Made by a program: the position numbers and the translations under genes. A stretch of DNA of 35,590 bases, from the NCBI GenBank assembly GCA_964475415.1, contig CAYYWZ010000040.1:1-35590 (forward strand), given 5' to 3'. Below the pieces are notes generated by a model. It worked only from the letters and a program-made list of their open reading frames with translations. It did no database searches and was not told the DNA's origin. The DNA comes from CALCMJ01 sp964475415. Lineage in GTDB: Bacteria > Bacteroidota > Bacteroidia > Chitinophagales > Saprospiraceae. Positions 1-7,700 of the stretch are shown here, piece by piece (position 1 is the stretch's first letter; every line of letters begins with the position of its first letter).

Positions 1-10
1 ATCCTTTTCT

Positions 11-82
11 GCCAATGTAGCTCAGGGGTAGAGCACTTCCATGGTAAGGAAGGGGGCGGGGGTTCAATTCCCTTCATTGGCT
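11..82 (+). tRNA. tRNA-Thr (anticodon GGT)
   Basis: A complete cloverleaf is visible. The acceptor arm GCCAATG pairs with CATTGGC. The D arm is GCTC/GAGC. The anticodon stem CTTCC/GGAAG encloses the loop ATGGTAA, with anticodon GGT at 43-45. The T arm GGGGG/CCCTT contains two G-T pairs around TTCAATT. The discriminator base is T82 and CCA is not encoded. It lies 61 nt before tuf with no terminator between them, so it is probably co-transcribed with tuf, the usual Bacteroidota order. Confidence 0.96.
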
Positions 83-143
83 CGGAATAAATTGTAATAT
101 TTTTTTGTAAATAAATTCTTAATAGAGTAAAATTTTTTATCGG

Positions 144-1343
144 ATGGCTAAAGAAACATTCAATCGATCAAAACCACACGTAAATATTGGTACTATTGGA
201 CACGTTGACCACGGAAAGACAACGTTGACAGCGGCCATCACGTATGTATTATCAAAAGACGGATTAGCTGAGAAAGCTGATTACGATCAAATTGATGGTG
301 CTCCTGAAGAAAAAGAAAGGGGTATCACTATTAACACTGCTCACGTTGAGTACGAAACAGAAAATAGGCACTACGCACACGTAGATTGCCCAGGTCACGC
401 CGATTATGTGAAAAACATGGTAACGGGAGCTGCACAGATGGATGGTGCGATACTAGTTGTTGCTGCAACAGATGGTCCTATGCCACAAACTAGAGAGCAT
501 ATCTTGCTTTGTAGACAGGTAGGAGTTCCAAAAATAGTTGTATTTATGAATAAAGTTGACCTTGTTGATGATGCAGAGATGTTAGAATTAGTTGAGATGG
601 AGGTTAGAGAACTTCTTGATCAGTATGAATTCGACGGCGATGGTTCATCAGTAATTCAAGGTTCTGCAATCAAGGCATTAGAAGATGATGCTGATGGTGT
701 TGCAAAAATAAAAGAACTTATGGCAGCTGTGGATGCTGAAATTCCAGAGCCAGTAAGAGATGTAGATAAGCCTTTCCTAATGCCTATAGAGGATGTATTC
801 TCAATAACAGGTAGAGGAACAGTTGCTACAGGTAGAATAGAAAGAGGTGTTATTAATACTTCTGATCCTGTAGAGATTGTAGGTATGATGAAGGATGAAG
901 AGAAGCCTCTGAACTCAGTAGTAACAGGAGTTGAGATGTTTAGAAAAATCCTTACAAGAGGAGAAGCTGGTGATAACGCTGGTATCCTTCTTAGAGGAAT
1001 AGATAAAGAAGCTATTAAAAGAGGAATGGTTATTTGTAAGCCAGGATCTGTTAAGCCTCACGCTCACTTCAAATGTGAAGTATATGTATTAAGTAAAGAT
1101 GAAGGAGGAAGACATACACCTTTCTTCAACGGATATAGACCTCAGTTTTACTTTAGAACAACAGATGTAACCGGTGATGTTACTTTACCAGATGGTGTTG
1201 AGATGGTTATGCCTGGAGATAATGTAACTATGGAAGTGAAGCTTCTTAACAAAATTGCGATGGAAAAAGGACTTAGATTTGCAATTAGAGAAGGAGGAAG
1301 AACAGTAGGTGCAGGTCAGGTAACTGAGATATTAGACGCATAA
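144..1343 (+). CDS. tuf: Translation elongation factor Tu
   Basis: EF-Tu is the GTPase that delivers aminoacyl-tRNA to the ribosomal A site. The 399-residue product is close to the usual ~395. The GTPase motifs are in order: G1 GHVDHGKT (19-26), G3 DCPGH (81-85, with the catalytic His at 85), G4 NKVD (136-139) and G5 SAIKAL. The two C-terminal beta-barrel domains follow, ending in the conserved GGRTVGAGQVTEI segment. The ATG at 144 opens the standard MAKETF start; an A/T-rich leader without Shine-Dalgarno precedes it. A perfect hairpin at 1374-1408 separates it from tRNA-Trp and secE. Nothing is truncated or odd. Confidence 0.98.
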   Translation: MAKETFNRSKPHVNIGTIGHVDHGKTTLTAAITYVLSKDGLAEKADYDQIDGAPEEKERGITINTAHVEYETENRHYAHVDCPGHADYVKNMVTGAAQMDGAILVVAATDGPMPQTREHILLCRQVGVPKIVVFMNKVDLVDDAEMLELVEMEVRELLDQYEFDGDGSSVIQGSAIKALEDDADGVAKIKELMAAVDAEIPEPVRDVDKPFLMPIEDVFSITGRGTVATGRIERGVINTSDPVEIVGMMKDEEKPLNSVVTGVEMFRKILTRGEAGDNAGILLRGIDKEAIKRGMVICKPGSVKPHAHFKCEVYVLSKDEGGRHTPFFNGYRPQFYFRTTDVTGDVTLPDGVEMVMPGDNVTMEVKLLNKIAMEKGLRFAIREGGRTVGAGQVTEILDA

Positions 1344-1373
1344 TTTAGACCTTTTATTAGGTTTTATAAATAT

Positions 1374-1408
1374 GAAAATTAAGCACTTATTATAGGTGCT
1401 TAATTTTC
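1374..1408 (+). terminator. Hairpin terminator after tuf
   Basis: A perfect 13-bp inverted repeat, GAAAATTAAGCAC (1374-1386) and GTGCTTAATTTTC (1396-1408), encloses a 9-nt loop. The downstream arm contains TTTT, but there is no long T tract after the stem. It lies 30 nt after the tuf stop, where a Rho-independent or pausing terminator would be expected. Confidence 0.7.
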
Positions 1409-1409
1409 G

Positions 1410-1431
1410 CATTATAAGAAAGCTTATAATG
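1410..1431 (+). repeat. Second inverted repeat between tuf and tRNA-Trp
   Basis: CATTATAAG (1410-1418) and CTTATAATG (1423-1431) form a perfect 9-bp stem with loop AAAG, starting 2 nt after the tuf terminator hairpin. There is no T tract behind it. It could be a protein-binding palindrome near the start of the tRNA-Trp/secE unit, or a processing structure; the sequence does not decide. Confidence 0.45.
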
Positions 1432-1484
1432 TGATAGACAAAAAATGTTTTTCAATCTTTATAGAGTTTGAATAACTTATATTT

Positions 1485-1557
1485 AGGAGAGTAGCTCAAT
1501 TGGTAGAGCAGCGGTCTCCAAAACCGCAGGTCGCAGGTTCGAGCCCTGTCTCTCCTG
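1485..1557 (+). tRNA. tRNA-Trp (anticodon CCA)
   Basis: Acceptor arm AGGAGAG pairs with CTCTCCT, and the D arm is GCTC/GAGC. The anticodon stem GCGGT/ACCGC encloses CTCCAAA, with anticodon CCA at 1518-1520. The T loop is TTCGAGC and the discriminator is G1557; CCA is not encoded. It lies 18 nt before secE, the conserved tRNA-Trp/secE/nusG arrangement. Confidence 0.97.
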
Positions 1558-1575
1558 CATTTTTAACTGTAAGAA

Positions 1576-1773
1576 ATGAATGAGATAGTATTATATATTA
1601 AGGAAAGCTATAATGAACTTGTGCATAAGGTGACTTGGCCTACATGGCCTATGTTGTTAGAAAGTGCTAAACTTGTTTTAGTTGCTACAGCAGTTATTTC
1701 TTTGGTTATATTCATACTAGATGGTATTTCTAAAACAATATTATCTGATTTTCTTTATCAACTAGGTCAATAA
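1576..1773 (+). CDS. secE: Preprotein translocase subunit SecE
   Basis: SecE is the small subunit of the SecYEG inner-membrane translocon; it clamps SecY. The 65-residue product has the short single-span form found in most bacteria. An amphipathic N-terminal helix carries the hallmark KVTWPTWP stretch (about 18-25), followed by one transmembrane segment at about 31-50. The start at 1576 follows A-rich DNA with no Shine-Dalgarno. The stop is 5 nt before nusG, so the two are one transcription unit. Identity rests on the KVTWP motif, topology and position. Confidence 0.95.
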   Translation: MNEIVLYIKESYNELVHKVTWPTWPMLLESAKLVLVATAVISLVIFILDGISKTILSDFLYQLGQ

Positions 1774-1778
1774 TATCT

Positions 1779-2330
1779 ATGTCAGAAACTGATAAAAGAT
1801 GGTATTCTCTCAGAGTTATTAGCGGTAAGGAAAAGAAAATAAAGGAAAGAATAGAGCTAGAGATATCAAGAAGAAAGTGGGAAGAATATGTAACTCAGAT
1901 TTTAGTGCCTTCAGAGAAGGTATATAAAATAAGAAATGGGAAGAAAGTTATACTAGAAAGAAATATACTTCCAGGTTACATCCTTATAGAAGCGGTGCCT
2001 AGTAGTTTTTCTGGAGAAATGATTCAGACGATTTCAGGTATGCCTAATGTTATTCACTTTCTTGGAAAGACTAATCCTATTCCTATGCAACCTAGTGAAG
2101 CTAACAGGATGCTTGGAAAAGTAGATGAGTCGCAAGAAGTTGGAGAATCTATGCTAGAACCTTTTATAGTTGGAGAAACTGTAAAGATTATAGACGGGCC
2201 ATTCAATGACTTTGTTGGAGATATAAAAGAAGTAAACGAAGAGAAGAAGAAACTGAAGGTTATCGTAAAGATATTCGGAAGAGGAACAGAAGTGGAATTG
2301 AACTTCATGCAAGTAGAAAAGAATTCATAA
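1779..2330 (+). CDS. nusG: Transcription termination/antitermination factor NusG
   Basis: NusG binds RNA polymerase, raises processivity and links it to Rho or ribosomal S10. The 183-residue product has the NGN domain first (about 6-110, with RWYSLRVISGKE and the PGYILIE strand), then a KOW domain from about 128 (FIVGETVKIIDGPFNDFVG). The length is normal. It follows secE by 5 nt. A stem-loop leader of 72 nt separates it from rplK. Confidence 0.96.
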   Translation: MSETDKRWYSLRVISGKEKKIKERIELEISRRKWEEYVTQILVPSEKVYKIRNGKKVILERNILPGYILIEAVPSSFSGEMIQTISGMPNVIHFLGKTNPIPMQPSEANRMLGKVDESQEVGESMLEPFIVGETVKIIDGPFNDFVGDIKEVNEEKKKLKVIVKIFGRGTEVELNFMQVEKNS

Positions 2331-2349
2331 TTTAATTAATAACAATTAG

Positions 2350-2385
2350 TTCGAAAGACTGTTAACGCTTCCACAGTCAATCGAA
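2350..2385 (+). promoter_or_regulatory. Stem-loop in the rplK leader
   Basis: Two nested helices are visible: outer TTCGA (2350-2354) with TCGAA (2381-2385), and inner GACTGT (2357-2362) with ACAGTC (2373-2378). They are separated by symmetric A-rich internal loops and closed by a 10-nt loop. There is no T tract, so a terminator is unlikely. It ends 17 nt before the rplK ATG. A role in autogenous control of the L11/L1 genes is inference. Confidence 0.5.
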
Positions 2386-2402
2386 AATAAAAAGAGCGCA
2401 CA

Positions 2403-2858
2403 ATGGCAAAAGAGGTCGATGCTTATATCAAATTACAAGTAAAAGGAGGACAGGCAAATCCATCACCACCAGTAGGTCCTGCATTAGGAGCAAAGGGTGT
2501 TAACATAATGGAATTTTGTAAAAGATTCAACGCCAAAACTCAAGAATCTCAAGGTAAAGTAGTTCCTGTTGTAATAACAGTTTACAAAGATAAATCATTT
2601 GATTTTATCGTAAAGACTACACCTGCAGCGGTTCAGTTGTTAGAAGCAGCTAAACTAAAAAGTGGTTCACCTGAGTCTAATAGACAGAAAGTGGGATCAG
2701 TAACTTGGGATCAAGTTAGAGCAATTGCTGAAGACAAGATGGCGGATTTGAACGCTTTTAAAGTAGAGTCAGGAATGAAGATGGTTGCTGGAACAGCTAG
2801 AAGTATGGGTTTAATTGTCAAAGGAACACCACCTTGGCAAGAAGCTCAAGACAACTAA
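2403..2858 (+). CDS. rplK: 50S ribosomal protein L11
   Basis: L11 forms the GTPase-associated centre with L10/L12 and 23S rRNA. The product is 151 residues, slightly longer than the E. coli 142. The N-terminal domain carries the classic run from KLQVKGGQANPSPPVGPALG to GVNIMEFCKRFNAKT. The C-terminal rRNA-binding domain ends with AGTARSMGLIVKG. It starts MAKEVDAY at the only sensible ATG and is followed by a 68-nt leader before rplA that also contains a hairpin. Confidence 0.97.
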   Translation: MAKEVDAYIKLQVKGGQANPSPPVGPALGAKGVNIMEFCKRFNAKTQESQGKVVPVVITVYKDKSFDFIVKTTPAAVQLLEAAKLKSGSPESNRQKVGSVTWDQVRAIAEDKMADLNAFKVESGMKMVAGTARSMGLIVKGTPPWQEAQDN

Positions 2859-2880
2859 GAATAAATATTTTTTATAGATA

Positions 2881-2913
2881 GAGGGAGTCTATTAATATTA
2901 GACGCTTAACCTC
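2881..2913 (+). promoter_or_regulatory. Stem-loop in the rplA leader
   Basis: GTCTA (2887-2891) pairs with TAGAC (2899-2903), and an outer GAGG (2881-2884) can pair with CCTC (2910-2913) across an asymmetric internal loop. It lies 13 nt upstream of the rplA ATG. In other bacteria L1 represses its own operon by binding an mRNA mimic of its rRNA site; that this hairpin serves that purpose is inference. Confidence 0.4.
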
Positions 2914-2926
2914 AAAAATTTGACAA

Positions 2927-3619
2927 ATGGCTAAATTATCTAAGAAGAGAAAAGTTGCAGAAGAGAAAGTGGATGCTAATAAGCAATATGCGCTTTCAGA
3001 TGCAATGGCTCTTGTTAAAGAAGTGAATACAACTAAGTTCGATGCATCAGTAGATCTACACATAAGATTAGGTGTGGATCCTAGAAAAGCTGATCAGGCG
3101 ATAAGAGGTACTGTAACATTACCGCACGGTACTGGTAAAACTAAAAAAGTTCTTGTTTTATGTACACCTGACAAAGAGGCTGAAGCTACGGCTGCAGGCG
3201 CTGATTTTGTAGGGTTAGATGAGTATGTAACAAAGATACAACAAGGATGGACTGACATAGATGTTGTTATTGCAACACCTAATGTTATGGCGCAAGTTGG
3301 TAAAATAGGTAGAATATTAGGACCTAGAGGTTTAATGCCTAACCCTAAGACAGGAACAGTAACACAGGATGTTGCTGCTGCTGTAACGGAGGTTAAAGGT
3401 GGAAAAATTGCTTTTAGAGTTGATAAGTATGGTATCATACATTCTCCTGTAGGAAGAGTATCTTTTACAGCAGATAAGTTAACTGATAACGCAAGAGAAT
3501 TATTGGTAACTATAGAGAGAATGAAACCATCTTCAGCGAAAGGTGCTTACATGAAAACACTTTCTGTAGCTAGTACAATGAGTCCTGGCATTAAGATAGA
3601 TCCTAAAACTATTTCTTAA
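2927..3619 (+). CDS. rplA: 50S ribosomal protein L1
   Basis: L1 forms the mobile L1 stalk at the E site and commonly represses its own mRNA. The 230-residue length is typical. The L1 signature is clear at about 125-146 (GKIGRILGPRGLMPNP followed by KTGTVT). The N- and C-terminal parts of domain I are also recognisable (VDLHIRLGVDPRKADQ; the ending SVASTMSPGIKID). It lies 23 nt before rplJ. Confidence 0.97.
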   Translation: MAKLSKKRKVAEEKVDANKQYALSDAMALVKEVNTTKFDASVDLHIRLGVDPRKADQAIRGTVTLPHGTGKTKKVLVLCTPDKEAEATAAGADFVGLDEYVTKIQQGWTDIDVVIATPNVMAQVGKIGRILGPRGLMPNPKTGTVTQDVAAAVTEVKGGKIAFRVDKYGIIHSPVGRVSFTADKLTDNARELLVTIERMKPSSAKGAYMKTLSVASTMSPGIKIDPKTIS

Positions 3620-3620
3620 G

Positions 3621-3635
3621 AACTTTATTAAAGTT
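3621..3635 (+). promoter_or_regulatory. Short hairpin before rplJ
   Basis: AACTTT (3621-3626) and AAAGTT (3630-3635) pair around ATT, in the 23-nt space between the rplA stop and the rplJ ATG. It is too weak to be a terminator and is not the long kink-turn L10 leader known from other phyla. It could tune rplJ initiation. Confidence 0.3.
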
Positions 3636-3642
3636 ATTCAAA

Positions 3643-4170
3643 ATGACTAGAGAAGATAAAAAAGCCGCAATAGCGGAATTAAAAGATAAATTCGAAGCAG
3701 CTAATTTCTTTTACATAACAGATTCTTCAGCTTTGTCTGTTGAAAAAGTTAACGAACTCAGAGGCATGTGCTTCGAGAAGGGTATAGAAATGAAAGTTGT
3801 AAAAAATACTGTGGCTCAAAAAGCTCTGGAGGCAGCAGGAGAAGAAAGAGGTTTTGCTCCATTAATGGAAGCACTTAAAGGACCTACTGCTTTAATGTTT
3901 GCTGATGTAGCAAACAGTCCTGCAAAAGTTATCAAAGAGTTTAGAAAGAGTAATGAGAAGCCAATATTAAAAGCGGCTTACATAGATACAGCAGTATATA
4001 TGGGTGATGATCAAGTGGAAGCACTATCAGCACTCAAGTCTAAAGAAGAGTTAATAGGAGAAGTTATTTTACTTCTTCAGTCCCCAGCAAAAAATGTTAT
4101 CAGTGGCCTGAAATCAGGAGGTGCTACCATAGCTGGATTAGTGAAAGCTCTTTCGGAAAGACCAGCATAA
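3643..4170 (+). CDS. rplJ: 50S ribosomal protein L10
   Basis: L10 anchors the L7/L12 dimers to the ribosomal stalk. It is 175 residues (E. coli 165). The N-terminal rRNA/L11-binding domain carries the usual pattern (FYITDSSALSVEKVNELRG, then the VVKNTVAQKAL stretch and GPTALMF). The C-terminal helix (about 150-175, with LVKALSE) is the L12-binding spine. It is followed by a 67-nt gap and rplL. Confidence 0.96.
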   Translation: MTREDKKAAIAELKDKFEAANFFYITDSSALSVEKVNELRGMCFEKGIEMKVVKNTVAQKALEAAGEERGFAPLMEALKGPTALMFADVANSPAKVIKEFRKSNEKPILKAAYIDTAVYMGDDQVEALSALKSKEELIGEVILLLQSPAKNVISGLKSGGATIAGLVKALSERPA

Positions 4171-4193
4171 ATTTGGCTTTCAAGCTTAACGCA

Positions 4194-4216
4194 TTGATAT
4201 AAATTAATTTTATCAA
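4194..4216 (+). promoter_or_regulatory. AT-rich inverted repeat before rplL
   Basis: TTGATA (4194-4199) and TATCAA (4211-4216) form a stem that continues inward with A/T pairs. It lies 21 nt upstream of the rplL start, between rplJ and the more highly translated rplL. Its function is unknown; extra translation or stability of rplL mRNA is one possibility. Confidence 0.3.
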
Positions 4217-4237
4217 ACATTAAAAATTTTTTCAAAC

Positions 4238-4615
4238 ATGGCGGATTTAAAGGCAATCGCAGATCAGTTAGTAAACCTTACGGTAAAAGAAGTAAATGAA
4301 TTAGCTGACATCCTCAAAGAAGAACACGGTATAGAGCCAGCTGCTGCAGCTGTAGCTGTTGCTGCGGGACCTGCTGGAGGAGGTGATGCTGGTGGAGCTG
4401 AGAAAACAGAGTTTGACATTATGTTAAATTCTGCTGGATCTGCAAAACTTGCAGTCGTAAAAGAAGTTAAGAATCTATTAGGTGTAGGTCTCAAAGATGC
4501 AAAAGAATTGGTTGATTCAGCTCCGGCTGCTATCAAGCAAGGCGTTGCAAAAGATGAGGCTGAATCAATTAAAGCAGCTCTAGAAGCTGCAGGTGCTGAC
4601 GTTGAGTTAAAATAA
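4238..4615 (+). CDS. rplL: 50S ribosomal protein L7/L12
   Basis: L7/L12 is the multicopy stalk protein that recruits translational GTPases. The 125-residue product has the expected three parts. These are an N-terminal dimerisation helix (LKAIADQLVNLTVKEVNELA), an Ala/Gly-rich hinge at about 36-55, and a C-terminal factor-binding domain containing EKTEFDIML and VVKEVKNLLGVGLKDAKELV. It is followed by the 167-nt rplL-rpoB spacer, which contains a strong hairpin. Confidence 0.97.
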   Translation: MADLKAIADQLVNLTVKEVNELADILKEEHGIEPAAAAVAVAAGPAGGGDAGGAEKTEFDIMLNSAGSAKLAVVKEVKNLLGVGLKDAKELVDSAPAAIKQGVAKDEAESIKAALEAAGADVELK

Positions 4616-4672
4616 TAATTTTTACGTCACATATAATTGATGATAGCAGAATTATGCCTTAAGACATAACAA

Positions 4673-4720
4673 ATGGCTTGGTTGTTCCCTAGGAACGACC
4701 AGGCCTTTCTGTGTCTCTAA
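4673..4720 (+). CDS. Possible 15-codon leader ORF
   Basis: ATG at 4673 opens a 15-codon frame, MAWLFPRNDQAFLCL, ending at TAA 4718-4720. The start context (AACAAATGGCT) resembles that of rplA (GACAAATGGCT). The whole hairpin at 4675-4705 lies inside the frame, so ribosomes translating it would unfold the hairpin. This may be chance: there is no supporting comparison, and Trp, Arg and Cys occur only once each, so it is not an obvious amino-acid attenuator. Confidence 0.2.
   Translation: MAWLFPRNDQAFLCL
4675..4710 (+). terminator. rplL-rpoB attenuator-like hairpin
   Basis: GGCTTGGTTGTTCC (4675-4688) pairs with GGAACGACCAGGCC (4692-4705) over 14 bp, including two G-T pairs, around a 3-nt loop. 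TTTCT follows. It is the most GC-rich structure in the spacer. A partial terminator at this place is known in the E. coli beta operon, where it lowers rpoBC expression relative to rplL. The same role here is inference. The short T run suggests incomplete termination. Confidence 0.65.
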
Positions 4721-4738
4721 ATAACAATTGAATTTTTA

Positions 4739-4758
4739 TTTTCTCGATTTTGAGAAAA
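4739..4758 (+). promoter_or_regulatory. Hairpin in the rpoB leader
   Basis: TTTTCTC (4739-4745) pairs perfectly with GAGAAAA (4752-4758) around GATTTT. It sits 24 nt before the rpoB ATG at 4783. It could be an mRNA stability or processing element; no T tract follows, so it is not a terminator. Confidence 0.35.
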
Positions 4759-4782
4759 CTTACATAGCTAAAACACTTGCCA

Positions 4783-7700
4783 ATGGCTTCAAATGGAAAA
4801 GCTTCAACTAATCCCAGAGTAAAATTTGGGAAAATAAAACTACCATCGCAGTATCCGGATTTACTAGAAATTCAGCTGAAGTCTTTTAAGGAATTTTTCC
4901 AACTAGAGACCACTCCTGATAACAGAGTAGGGGAAGGATTATTTAGAGTATTCCAAGAGAATTTCCCTATAACAGATGCTAGGAATATCTTTGTATTAGA
5001 ATTCTTAGATTACTTTGTAGATCCTCCAAGATATGATATCAGAGAATGTATGCAAAGAGGTCTAACCTATAGTGTTCCATTGAAAGCAAAGCTTAGGCTT
5101 TCTTGTAATGATGAGGAACACGTGGATTTCCAGACCATAGTGCAAGATGTATTTTTAGGTAATATTCCTTACATGACCCCTAAGGGGACATTCGTAATAA
5201 ATGGTGCAGAAAGAGTAGTTGTTTCTCAGCTGCATAGATCACCAGGAGTATTTTTCTCTCAGAGTTTCCACCCTAACGGTTCTAAGCTTTACTCAGCAAG
5301 AGTGATTCCTTTTAAAGGTGCTTGGATGGAATTCTCTACTGATATTAATACTGTAATGTATGCGTACATTGACAGAAAGAAAAAATTTCCTGTAACGACC
5401 TTACTTAGAGCTATAGGCTTTGATAGTGATAAGGATATATTAGAAATATTCGATCTAGCAGAGGAAATAAAAGCTGACAAAAAAGGACTCAAGAAAGCAG
5501 TAGGAAGAAAACTTGCCGCTAGGGTTCTTAGAAAATGGTCAGAAGATTTCGTGGATGAGGATACAGGAGAGGTTGTAACAATAGAACGTAACGAGATAAT
5601 TCTAGAGAGAGATGTAGAGTTAGATGAAGAGAATATCCAACTTATAGCGGATGCAGATGTAGATACGATTATCTTACAGAAGAGTGATGTAGAACAAGAT
5701 TATTCTATCATCTACAATACTTTACAGAAAGATGTATCCAGTTCTGAACTAGAAGCCGTAACACAAATCTATAGACAACTTAGAGGTTCAGACCCACCGG
5801 ATGAGGATACAGCAAGAGGAATAATCAATAAATTATTTTTCTCTGATAAGAGATATAACTTAGGAGAAGTAGGTAGATACAAAATCAATAAAAAACTGGA
5901 GTTAGATATTGATTTAGAAACACTAGTTCTTACTAAAGAAGATATCATTAAGATTGTAAAATATCTTGTTCAACTTATTAACCAGAAAGCGGAACTTGAT
6001 GATATAGATCACCTAAGTAACAGAAGAGTAAGAACTGTAGGTGAGCAATTATATGCTCAGTTTGGAGTTGGTCTTGCAAGAATGGCAAGAACAATCAGAG
6101 AGCGTATGAATGTAAGAGATAATGAGGTATTTACACCTATCGACTTGATTAACGCAAGGACATTATCATCTGTAATTAATTCTTTTTTTGGTACTTCTCA
6201 GTTATCTCAATTCTTAGATCAGACCAACCCACTATCGGAGATTACGCACAAAAGAAGAATTTCTGCCTTAGGGCCAGGAGGACTTTCTAGAGAGCGTGCA
6301 GGTTTTGAGGTTAGGGATGTTCACTACTCTCACTATGGTAGACTATGTACAATTGAGACTCCAGAAGGACCGAATATTGGATTGATATCTACACTATGTG
6401 TTCACGCTAAAGTGAATAAGATGGGATTCTTAGAAACTCCTTACAGAGAGGTGACTAAGGGTAAAGTAAATATAATAGAAGATGCAGTCTATCTTTCAGC
6501 AGAGGGAGAAGATTTCAAAAAGATAGCTCAAGCGAATGCTCCGCTTAACGAAAAAGGTGCGTTTATAGGAGATAGAGTAAAGTGCAGAGAGCATGGTGAT
6601 TTCCCTGTTCTTACGCCGAATGAAATAGAATATATGGATGTTGCACCTAACCAGATTGTAGGTGTATCAGCGTCAATGATTCCATTCTTAGAAAACGATG
6701 ATGCCAATAGAGCCCTGATGGGATCTAACATGCAACGTCAGGCAGTGCCTCTTGTAAGACCTAAGTCACCTATCGTGGGTACTGGTCTAGAAGAAAAAGT
6801 TGCTAAGGATTCTAGGATGTTGATCAATGCGGAAGGGGAAGGTGTAGTAGAATACGTAGATGCAAATGAGATCATTATTAGATATGATAGAACAGAGATA
6901 GATCAGTTAGTTTCTTTCGAGGACGATAGCAAGAAATATCCATTGACTAAGTTCAGAAGAACGAATCAAGGTACTTGTATCAATCTAAAACCTATCGTAA
7001 AGAAAGGGGATAGAGTAACGAAAGGATCTTTGTTATGTGATGGATACGCTACAGAAAAAGGAGAGTTAGCATTAGGTCAAAACTTATTGGTTGCCTTCAT
7101 GCCTTGGCAGGGATACAACTTTGAGGATGCGATTGTACTTTCAGAAAGAGTAGTAAGAGAAGATATCTTTACTTCTCTGCATATCGAAAACTTCGAACTA
7201 GAAGTTAGAGATACAAAACTGGGAGATGAAGAATTGACAAATGATATCCCTAACGTAAGTGAGGAAGCAACAAAAGATCTAGATGAGAATGGTATTATCA
7301 GAGTAGGTGCTTGGATAAAAGAAGGTACAATCATCATAGGTAAGATTACACCTAAGGGTGAATCAGATCCAACTCCAGAAGAGAAACTTCTGAGAGCGAT
7401 ATTTGGTGATAAGGCTGGTGATGTAAAAGATGCATCACTTAAAGCACCACCGTCGACTAAAGGTATCATCATCGATAAGCAATTATTTGCTAGAGCTAAG
7501 AAGGATAAATTCCAAAAAATTCAGGAAAAAGAATTGTTATCTAAGCTAGATGATAAGCACGCAGTTGCACTAAACGAACTGAAGACTATATTGATAGATA
7601 AGCTGATGGTATTGCTTAAAGGTAAAGTATCAGAAGGTGTAAGATCTGTATATAACGAGGAGTTTATTCCCAAGGGTACTAAGTTTGCTCAGAAGGTTCT

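Noticed and set aside
1446..1470. Promoter-like TATAGAGTTTG upstream of tRNA-Trp
   Set aside because: The spacing between TA and TTTG is three bases rather than the consensus two, and there is no clear -33 box, so I did not list it as a feature, though a promoter here is plausible.
4777..4782. TTG start of rpoB two codons upstream of the ATG
   Set aside because: The ATG at 4783 gives the MASNGK start in an A-rich context; a TTG start would need strong initiation signals that are not seen.
6190..6270. Possible rifampicin-resistance changes in rpoB
   Set aside because: D479, H489 and S494 equal the wild-type E. coli D516, H526 and S531; no known resistance substitution is present.
7077..7472. 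131-codon open frame antisense to rpoB (and similar ones in rplA, rplL and rpoC)
   Set aside because: Each lies wholly inside a highly conserved gene on the other strand, and the Ser/Ile/Phe-rich products are what that codon use would produce by chance.
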